From Pseudomonadota bacterium (GTDB lineage Bacteria > Pseudomonadota > Gammaproteobacteria > Burkholderiales > Burkholderiaceae_C), in the NCBI GenBank assembly GCA_023436025.1, contig JAEZKX010000400.1, positions 1-11,689 on the forward strand: a stretch of DNA of 11,689 bases, written 5' to 3'. The notes under the pieces were generated by a model. It saw only the letters and a list, made by a program, of their open reading frames with translations. It did no database searches and was not told where the DNA came from. Positions within the stretch are counted from its first letter, which is position 1. The number at the start of each line of letters is the position of its first letter. Of this stretch, positions 1 through 5,554 are shown one piece after another. The position numbers and the translations under genes were made by a program.

Positions 1-1540
1 CGGCCGACCCGAGCGGCAGGCGCACGCAGAAGGTGCTGCCCTGGCCCGGGCCGGGGCTGGAGGCCGACACGCTGCCGCCATGTAGGGCGACCAGGCTCTG
101 CACCAGCGACAGGCCGATGCCCAGGCCGCCTTGCGGCCGGCCGTCGGCGCTGGGAACCTGGGTGAACATCTCGAACACCTTGGAGAGCGCCTCGGGGGCC
201 AGGCCCACGCCCGTGTCCGTCACCGACAGCACGGCTTCCTGGCCTTCGCGCGCTACCTTCAAGGCGATGCGGCCGCCGGGCGGCGTGTACTTGGCGGCGT
301 TGTTCAGCAGGTTGCTCACCACCTGGGCGATGCGTGTCGGATCGGCATGCATCGGCAGTTCCTCGGCCGGCAGGTCGACCATCAGCTTGTGGCCCGCGGT
401 CTCGATCAGCGAGCCACTGGTCTCCACCGCCGTCGACACCACCTCCTTTAGCTCCATGGGCTGGCGCCGCAGTTCGACCTTGCCGGTGCTGATGCGCGCG
501 ACGTCCAGCAGGTCGTCCACCAGGTGCACCATGTGCTGCACCTGGCGCTCCATCATCTGCCGGGTCTTCTCCAGAACCTCCGGCTTGCTGCCCGCCATGC
601 GCATCAGGTGCAGGCCGTTGCTCAGGGGCGCCAGCGGATTGCGCAGTTCGTGGGCCAGCGTCGCGAGGAATTCGGTCTTGCGCTTGTTGGCCTGGGCGAG
701 TTCGTCGGCCAGGCGGCGCAGGTCCTGCTCGGCCAGCAGGCGCTGGGTGATGTCCGAGAACAACACGGCCACCAGGTCGCTGCCCGGTCCGCCGAGCCGG
801 TTGGCATAGACGTCGAACCAGCGGTTCATCGAGCGGGCCTCCTCGACGAAGCGGACGGCTTCGCCGCTGCGCGCCACCTTGTCGTAGATCTCCAGCCAGC
901 GGTGGTCGATGCCAGGCAGCAGCGTGCTGACCGAACGGCCGACGGCGTCGCGCAGGCCGGTGTGCTGGCGAAACGCCTCGTTGGCTTCCTCGAAGCGGCA
1001 GTCGCGCACCTGGCCCTGGGCGTCGCGTTCGAGCTTGATGACGCAGAAGCCCTCGTCGATGGACTCGAACAGCGTGCGGTAGCGTTCTTCCTTGGCCTCC
1101 AGGCGCTGCTCGAAGTCGCGCCGCTCGCGCAGGCGCAGTTCCTCCTTGCTGCGGTACAGCTCGACGAACACGCCGACCTTGGCCTTCAGCACCTCGGTGC
1201 GCAACGGCTTGGCCAGGAAGTCGACGGCCCCCAGCGCATAGGCCGACAGCATGGCCTCGTCCGGGTCGTCACCGGCGGTGACGAACAGGATGGGGGTGAA
1301 GCGCGTGCGCGGCCGCGCCCGGATCTGGCGGGCCACCTCGAAGCCGTCCATTCCGGGCATGCGCACGTCCAGCAGCACCGCGGCGAAGTCCTGGTGTTCG
1401 AGGGCTTCCAGCGCCTGCGGGCCGGACACGGCGCGCACCAGGTTGACCCGCAGGGTCTCGAGCGCCGCTTCCAGGGCCAGCAGGTTGGCGGGCTGGTCGT
1501 CGACGATCAGGACGTTGGTGGGAATGGCGGTGTGGGGCAC
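1..1540 (-). CDS. REC-PAS sensor histidine kinase, 3' end cut by the window edge
   Basis: A two-component sensor kinase of which 513 residues are visible; the C-terminus lies beyond the left edge. An N-terminal receiver domain (about residues 9-125) has the acidic pair D14-D15, phospho-acceptor D58 in LLDVRMPG and K111 in LAKP. A PAS-like sensor region follows (about 150-270), then a HisKA domain with H297 in LAHELRNPL. The HATPase_c domain (about 395-511) has N-box asparagines N410 and N414, G1 box TDTGVG (442-446) and G2 box GGLGIGLSL. No transmembrane segment is visible, so it is probably a soluble cytoplasmic kinase. The start is GTG at 1540: an in-frame TAG lies about 12 codons upstream and no ATG fits; the ribosome site is weak. 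The visible part ends just as the ATPase domain ends, so a second C-terminal receiver is possible but unseen. The signal sensed is unknown. It is divergent from the transglutaminase gene and is not part of the phytochrome operon. Confidence 0.9.
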   Translation of the reverse strand, partial: MPHTAIPTNVLIVDDQPANLLALEAALETLRVNLVRAVSGPQALEALEHQDFAAVLLDVRMPGMDGFEVARQIRARPRTRFTPILFVTAGDDPDEAMLSAYALGAVDFLAKPLRTEVLKAKVGVFVELYRSKEELRLRERRDFEQRLEAKEERYRTLFESIDEGFCVIKLERDAQGQVRDCRFEEANEAFRQHTGLRDAVGRSVSTLLPGIDHRWLEIYDKVARSGEAVRFVEEARSMNRWFDVYANRLGGPGSDLVAVLFSDITQRLLAEQDLRRLADELAQANKRKTEFLATLAHELRNPLAPLSNGLHLMRMAGSKPEVLEKTRQMMERQVQHMVHLVDDLLDVARISTGKVELRRQPMELKEVVSTAVETSGSLIETAGHKLMVDLPAEELPMHADPTRIAQVVSNLLNNAAKYTPPGGRIALKVAREGQEAVLSVTDTGVGLAPEALSKVFEMFTQVPSADGRPQGGLGIGLSLVQSLVALHGGSVSASSPGPGQGSTFCVRLPLGSA

Positions 1541-1704
1541 GTTGTCGATTCGGCCGTGGCGGCAGGGCGCAGTCTACGGCGAGTCGGCCATGCGCGGGGC
1601 CGTGCACGGCCGCTGGGGGCATTGTCCGGCGCCTCTGCCGGACGCCGCCCTGTGCGGGGTCAGGCGGTTTCCTACCGCAGAGCCTCGCGGGACGCCGCAT
1701 CATG

Positions 1705-1769
1705 GGCGCGGGGCCGTGCTGCCCCTTGCCTTGGAATCCTTGAGCCCGGCCCCGCGCCGGGCGTTTTTT
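1705..1769 (+). promoter_or_regulatory. Candidate terminator/antiterminator leader upstream of the transglutaminase gene
   Basis: Bases 1705-1716 (GGCGCGGGGCCG) are a perfect 12-base reverse complement of 1747-1758 (CGGCCCCGCGCC). That second segment contains part of the left arm, the loop and part of the right arm of the intrinsic terminator at 1744-1769, so the two structures cannot form together. A third small hairpin (GGGGC 1710-1714 with GCCCC 1721-1725) would hide the antiterminator strand. Further upstream lie a 14-base palindrome (1598-1611) and a 7-bp hairpin (1624-1630 with 1637-1643). This is the arrangement of an attenuator or riboswitch expression platform for the gene starting at 1791. 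No known aptamer is recognised and no clear promoter was found, so regulation is inferred from base pairing only. Confidence 0.45.
1744..1769 (+). terminator. Intrinsic (rho-independent) terminator reading rightward
   Basis: A perfect 7-bp GC stem (GCCCGGC 1744-1750, GCCGGGC 1756-1762) with a 5-base loop is followed by G and six T residues (1764-1769). It stops plus-strand transcription only 21 bases before the transglutaminase start codon. No plus-strand protein gene ends before it, so it either belongs to a short untranslated RNA from the divergent gap or is a conditional terminator in the leader of the downstream gene. Confidence 0.8.
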
Positions 1770-1790
1770 GCCGCCCTCACTGGAACCACC

Positions 1791-2570
1791 ATGCGAATCC
1801 AAGCCCGTAACAGCATCCAGGTCGTTTGCGAGGAAGACTGCCCCGTGGTGGCCATGCTGCGGCCCCGCAGCGGCGCCGACCAGTGGGTGGTCGCCGAACG
1901 CTACGAGATCACGCCCTGGGTTCCCGCCACGGAGTACGTCGACTGCTTCGGCAATCTCTGCCAGCGCTACACCCTGCCGCGGGGCGAGAGCACGGTGCTG
2001 GTGGAGACCGAAGTCGAGGTCGCCGAGCAGATCGACGTCGACCGCAAGGCGGCGCAGATCCCGCCGGCGCAGCTGCCGGACGAAACCATGGTCTACCTGC
2101 TGCAAAGCCGGTACTGCCCCAGCGACAAGATGGAAGAGCGGGCGCGCGACATCGTGCAGGGCTGCGCGCCCGGCTATCCGCAGGCCGAGCGCATCCACGA
2201 CTGGATCCGCGACCACATCGAATACCGCTACGGCGTGAGCGAATCCAGCACCTGCGCGCTGGACACCCTGCGTGACGGCGCCGGCGTCTGCCGCGATTTC
2301 GCCCATGTGGGCGTGGCCCTCAGCCGCAGCCTCAAGATGCCGGCGCGGGTGGTGGTGGGCTACCTGAACGGGCTGGACCCCATGGACATGCACGCCTGGT
2401 ACGAGGTGTACCTGGGTGGCCGCTGGTTCGCCTTCGACGCCACCCAGAAGGAGCCGCGCGGCGGTCGCATCGTCGTGGCGCACGGCCGCGACATCGCCGA
2501 CGTGGCCTTCTTCTCGAACTACGGGCCGATGGAGATCGGCAAGATGGAAGTGAGCGTGAAGGCGCTCTGA
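1791..2570 (+). CDS. Transglutaminase-like cysteine protease family protein
   Basis: A 259-residue protein of the bacterial transglutaminase-like superfamily, whose members are usually cysteine proteases or amidases of the papain-like fold rather than true crosslinkers. The catalytic triad is visible: C167 in GAGVCRDFAH, H201 in MDMHAWYEVY and D216 in FAFDATQ. The N-terminal 80 residues resemble the beta-rich domain that precedes the core in this family. There is no signal peptide or membrane segment, so it looks cytoplasmic. The ATG at 1791 is chosen because the family N-terminus begins there; the open frame further upstream runs through the terminator and has no family similarity. The ribosome site is weak (TGGA about 8 bases upstream). 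The gene stands alone between a divergent kinase and a convergent lipoprotein gene, so its partner and substrate are unknown. The leader structure suggests conditional readthrough. Confidence 0.9.
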   Translation: MRIQARNSIQVVCEEDCPVVAMLRPRSGADQWVVAERYEITPWVPATEYVDCFGNLCQRYTLPRGESTVLVETEVEVAEQIDVDRKAAQIPPAQLPDETMVYLLQSRYCPSDKMEERARDIVQGCAPGYPQAERIHDWIRDHIEYRYGVSESSTCALDTLRDGAGVCRDFAHVGVALSRSLKMPARVVVGYLNGLDPMDMHAWYEVYLGGRWFAFDATQKEPRGGRIVVAHGRDIADVAFFSNYGPMEIGKMEVSVKAL

Positions 2571-2647
2571 GCGCCTGCGCCTGCCACCAGCCCGGGGGGC
2601 TGCCGCTGGACGCCAGCTTCGCACGACGCGACGGTGGCGCGGGGCAG

Positions 2648-2672
2648 AAAAAAAGGGCCGGTAAACCGGCCC
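2648..2672 (-). terminator. Intrinsic terminator for the leftward lipoprotein gene
   Basis: A perfect 7-bp stem (GGGCCGG 2655-2661, CCGGCCC 2666-2672) with a 4-base loop is flanked on its left by seven A residues (2648-2654), which read as a U-tract on the minus strand. It lies about 30 bases past the stop of the repeat lipoprotein. No T-run follows on the plus strand, so it should not serve the transglutaminase gene equally well. Confidence 0.85.
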
Positions 2673-2701
2673 CACTCCCTGGAAAAACCCGATCGACCCG
2701 A

Positions 2702-3016
2702 TTACTTCTTCTCGGCGACCTTGTCGTCGTCGCGGTCCTGCGCCGGGGTCACGTCGATCTTCGGCACCGTGATGGTTTCCTTCTTGGCGTTCACGTCGAT
2801 GTCGGGCACGGTGACCTGCTTCTCGGTCGTGGTCACGTCCACCTTGGGCGCATCCACGTCGTACTTCGGCAGCGTCACATCGCCTTCCTTGGTCTTGGAG
2901 ACCTCGTACTTCGGCAGGTCGATGTTCCCCGACTGGGTCTTCTCGACGTCGCAGCCGACCAGGGCCAGCGAGGCGGCGGAGACGAGACCGGCGATCACGA
3001 AAGAGGCTTTACGCAT
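2702..3016 (-). CDS. Small repeat-containing lipoprotein, function unknown
   Basis: A 104-residue predicted lipoprotein. The N-terminus has a positive start (MRK), a hydrophobic stretch and lipobox LVGC with the lipidated cysteine at C22. The mature part is hydrophilic and built of a repeated 9-residue core of the form x-(I/V)-(D/T)-(L/V)-P-(K/D)-(Y/I)-(D/E)-V at residues 31-39, 46-54, 67-75 and 81-89, with a shorter copy at 55-61. Linkers between copies are rich in Lys, Glu and Thr. The alternating hydrophobic pattern suggests beta strands, perhaps stacked. D23 follows the cysteine, which under the enterobacterial +2 rule would favour inner-membrane retention, though that rule is less certain outside Enterobacteria. 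The start is ATG at 3016 with GGGAG about 8 bases upstream, and its own terminator follows. It is probably monocistronic. I do not recognise a named family. Confidence 0.85.
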   Translation of the reverse strand: MRKASFVIAGLVSAASLALVGCDVEKTQSGNIDLPKYEVSKTKEGDVTLPKYDVDAPKVDVTTTEKQVTVPDIDVNAKKETITVPKIDVTPAQDRDDDKVAEKK

Positions 3017-3056
3017 ACTGAGACTCCCTGTTGGTTGATGCAGGGAAGTATGGGCA

Positions 3057-3074
3057 AGCCGCGCAAGCGCGGCT
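3057..3074. repeat. Perfect inverted repeat in the gap upstream of the repeat lipoprotein
   Basis: AGCCGCGC and GCGCGGCT form perfect 8-base arms around AA. The site lies 41-58 bases upstream of the lipoprotein start and about 80 bases past the stop of the hybrid kinase. On the minus strand it sits just before a CATACT hexamer that could be a -10 element, so it could be an operator. It could also be a weak hairpin ending the phytochrome operon, but no U-tract follows. The rest of the 3017-3153 gap shows nothing else I can name. Confidence 0.35.
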
Positions 3075-3153
3075 GTAAGGACGGGGCGGCAGGCGACGTC
3101 GGACGGGCGCCCCCCGCGCTGCTGGTGAAATGCCGTAGAGGCGGAACTCTGGG

Positions 3154-5100
3154 TCAGGCGCCGATTCCGTGGTGCCGCAGCACCTGGCTCAGGCGCGCAT
3201 GCACCTCGGCCGGGTCCGCCGGCTTGACCAGGTGCGCGGCGAAACCCGCTTCGGCCGAGCGCTTGCGGTCCTGCTCGCGCCCGTAGCCGCTGAGCGCGAG
3301 CACCGGCAGGTCCTTCGACAGCGCGCGGCCGACGTCGATGCCGCTGCCGTCGGGAAGGCCCAGGTCGGTCAGGACGGCGTCGAACCGGCTGGCGCGTGCC
3401 AGCCGCAGCGCATCGGCGCAGGTGCCGGCATGCTCCACCACGTAGCCGTATTCCTCCAGGCACATGCCCAGGGCCAGGGCGGCGTCCTCGTTGTCTTCCA
3501 CCAGCAGGATGCGCTTGCGGTCGCTGGCCGGGGCTTGCGCCGGCGCCGGCTCCGGCGTGGCGGCGTCCCGGGCCGCCAGCGGCAGCGCGATGGTGAAGGT
3601 GCAGCCGCGGTCGCGGCCCTCGCTGGCGGCCTCGATGCGTCCGCCGTGCTGCACCATCAGGCCGTGGGCGATGGCCAGGCCCAGGCCCAGGCCGCCGTAG
3701 CTGCGCGAGACCTCGGCATCGGCCTGCTCGAAGGGATGGAAGATGCGCGGCAGCGCTTCCGGCGCGATGCCGATGCCGCTGTCGCGGCAGGCCAGGGTGA
3801 ACCAGCCCCCGGCGCTGGAACTGCGCAGCGACAGCATGCCGCCGGCCGGCGTGAACTTGACCGCATTGCGCACCACGTTCCACAGCACCTGCTGCATGCG
3901 CGCCTGGTCCGCGTCCACGCAGGAGTCGGCGGCATCCAGCGCCAGTTCGACGCGCACGCGCTTGGCCTCGAGCGGCTCGGCCACCATGGCCAGGACCGCA
4001 GTGGCGATCTGGTGCATGTCGACGCGCTCGCGCTGCAGGTGGACCTTGCCCGAGCTGATGGCGGTGAGGTCCAGCAGGTCGTCGATCAGGCGCGCCTCCA
4101 GGGCCACGTTGCGCCGGATCATCGGCAGCAGGTCGCGGTGGCGCTCGTCGACCCGTGCCGCCCGCTCCAGGAGGTGGACCGCGGTGGTGATGGGCGCCAG
4201 CGGTGTGCGCAGCTCGTGCGACAGCACCGCCAGGAACCGGTCCTTGGCCTGGTTGGCGCGGTCGGCCTCCTCCTTCGCGGCGCGCAAGGCCTCGGCGGCG
4301 AGGTGGTCGTCGGTGGCGTCGTGCACCAGCTTGCAGTAGCCGGAGATGGCGCCGTCATCGTCGGTCATCGCGGTCAGCACGCCTTCGGCCCACAGCCGGC
4401 GGCCGTCGCGCGCCACCAGCCAGCGGTTGTCGCTGGCCTTGCCGTGGTCGCGGGCGTCGCGCATCTCCGCCTGCAGCGCCGCTTCGGCACCGGACTCGGC
4501 CGGGAACAGCAGGGCGGCGGACCGGCCGACGACCTCTTCGGCCTGCCAGCCGAAGATGCCGGCGGCGGCGCGGTTCCAGAACTGGATGCGGCCCTGGTCG
4601 TCGAGCAGCACCACGGCGTAGTCGCGCAGGCCGTCGACCACCTTGGCAAAGGTCATGTCGGCATGGCGCAGTTGACGCTCGGCCAGGGCGCGGGCCTGGC
4701 GCTCGTCGACTTCGCGCAGCGCGCGCCGCAACACCGGCCGCAGGCGCGCGAGCCGCGCCTTGCTGACGTAGTCGGTGGCGCCGCGCTTGAGCAGCTCGAC
4801 CGCGTTGTCCTCGCCGATGACGCCCGAGACGAAGATGAAGGGCACTTCCGGCGCGATGCGGTTGCGGTGCTCCAGCAGGTCGGCGCCGGTGAAGCCAGGC
4901 AGCTCGTAGTCGGACAGCACCAGGTCCCAGCCGCCGGCGCGCAACTGCTCGGCGAACGCGGCCTCCTCGCGCAGCACCTCCAGCCGGGCGTTGGGGTAGG
5001 ACTTCAACAGCTCGGCTTGCAGCAGCTCGACGTCGAAGCGCGAGTCCTCGACCAGCAGGGTGCGCAGCAGGCGGTCGTCAGTGCCGCCTTCCTCAGTCAT
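3154..5100 (-). CDS. Hybrid sensor histidine kinase, REC-PAS-HisKA-HATPase-REC
   Basis: A 648-residue soluble hybrid kinase, last gene of the phytochrome operon. Domains in order: receiver 1 (about 13-125; acidic E18-D19, acceptor D64 in LSDYELPG, K114), a PAS domain (about 145-265; WNRAAAGIFGW is a typical PAS stretch), HisKA (H295 in LSHELRTPL), HATPase_c (N412 in the N box, G1 box DSGIG at 440-444, G2 box GGLGLGLAI), a Pro/Ala linker (513-526), and receiver 2 (about 530-645; acceptor D579 in LTDLGLPDG, K626). With receivers at both ends it can take phosphate on D64 and pass it between H295 and D579. There is no transmembrane segment. The ATG at 5100 overlaps the stop of the upstream response regulator by 8 bases (ATGACTGA), suggesting translational coupling. 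The flanking context makes light signalling via BphP its likely input; this is inference. Confidence 0.93.
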   Translation of the reverse strand: MTEEGGTDDRLLRTLLVEDSRFDVELLQAELLKSYPNARLEVLREEAAFAEQLRAGGWDLVLSDYELPGFTGADLLEHRNRIAPEVPFIFVSGVIGEDNAVELLKRGATDYVSKARLARLRPVLRRALREVDERQARALAERQLRHADMTFAKVVDGLRDYAVVLLDDQGRIQFWNRAAAGIFGWQAEEVVGRSAALLFPAESGAEAALQAEMRDARDHGKASDNRWLVARDGRRLWAEGVLTAMTDDDGAISGYCKLVHDATDDHLAAEALRAAKEEADRANQAKDRFLAVLSHELRTPLAPITTAVHLLERAARVDERHRDLLPMIRRNVALEARLIDDLLDLTAISSGKVHLQRERVDMHQIATAVLAMVAEPLEAKRVRVELALDAADSCVDADQARMQQVLWNVVRNAVKFTPAGGMLSLRSSSAGGWFTLACRDSGIGIAPEALPRIFHPFEQADAEVSRSYGGLGLGLAIAHGLMVQHGGRIEAASEGRDRGCTFTIALPLAARDAATPEPAPAQAPASDRKRILLVEDNEDAALALGMCLEEYGYVVEHAGTCADALRLARASRFDAVLTDLGLPDGSGIDVGRALSKDLPVLALSGYGREQDRKRSAEAGFAAHLVKPADPAEVHARLSQVLRHHGIGA

Positions 5101-5554
5101 GCCGGCGCCTTGCGCTGCGCAGCGAGCCGGGCGGCGGTTCGTTGAGCACCGCCCAGAAGATGCCGAGGTCGGCGATGGCCTCGACGAACTGCTTGAACTC
5201 CACCGGCTTGACCACGTAGGCGTTGACGCCCAGCTGGTAGCTGCGCAACACGTCGGTTTCCTCGTGCGAGGAGGTGAGCATCACCACCGGGATGCTGCGC
5301 AGGTGCTCGGTGCTGCGCACCGTCTGCAGCACCTCCAGGCCGTTCACCTTGGGCAGCTTCAGGTCCAGCAGCACCACCGCCGGGTTGCCTTCGGCGCGCT
5401 CGCTGTGTTCCCCCTGGCGCAGCAGGTAGTCGAGGGCGGCCTCGCCGTCGCGCACCACGATCACCTCGTTGGCGAGCTGGCTGCGTTCGAGCGCCACCAG
5501 GGTCAGTTCAAGGTCGCGGGGATCGTCCTCGACCAGCAGGATGGGTTTGAGCAT
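5093..5554 (-). CDS. Single-domain response regulator, Rcp1-like, of the phytochrome operon
   Basis: A 153-residue stand-alone receiver domain without an output domain. Visible phosphorylation-site residues are E9-D10-D11 in LLVEDDPRD, acceptor D64 in LLDLKLPKVNG, T94 in MLTSS and K116 in VVKPV. The DYLLRQG segment and the insertion before the acceptor strand are typical of the Rcp1-type regulators paired with cyanobacterial and bacterial phytochromes. It should receive phosphate from the BphP kinase encoded immediately upstream. Start and stop are both in overlaps: its ATG shares one base with the BphP stop (TGATG), and its TGA lies inside the start of the hybrid kinase, whose N-terminal receiver makes a relay plausible. 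The last 20 residues are Pro/Arg-rich and probably disordered. Confidence 0.93.
   Translation of the reverse strand: MLKPILLVEDDPRDLELTLVALERSQLANEVIVVRDGEAALDYLLRQGEHSERAEGNPAVVLLDLKLPKVNGLEVLQTVRSTEHLRSIPVVMLTSSHEETDVLRSYQLGVNAYVVKPVEFKQFVEAIADLGIFWAVLNEPPPGSLRSARRRHD

Noticed and set aside
1541..1769. Known structured RNA (SRP RNA, tRNA, 6S-like) in the divergent gap
   Set aside because: I found none of the conserved motifs of these RNAs by eye; only generic hairpins and the terminator/antiterminator pairing are visible.
1251..1790. Extended N-terminus for the transglutaminase-like protein
   Set aside because: The extra 180 codons run antisense through the kinase receiver domain and across an intrinsic terminator. 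Family-like sequence begins at the ATG at 1791.
2588..2602. CAGCCC/GGGCTG hairpin after the transglutaminase gene as its terminator
   Set aside because: Only 6 bp with a 3-base loop and no T-run; not separable from chance pairing in GC-rich DNA.
3017..3883. Longer N-terminal extension of the repeat lipoprotein
   Set aside because: It would overlap the hybrid kinase and destroy the signal peptide. The ATG at 3016 has a ribosome site and is followed directly by a lipoprotein signal.
3169..5145. Very long open frame on the plus strand opposite the hybrid kinase and regulator
   Set aside because: Its translation is Gln/His/Gly/Ala/Val-rich low-complexity sequence with no domain, typical of the antisense of a GC-rich gene. 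The minus-strand product has full kinase and receiver motifs.
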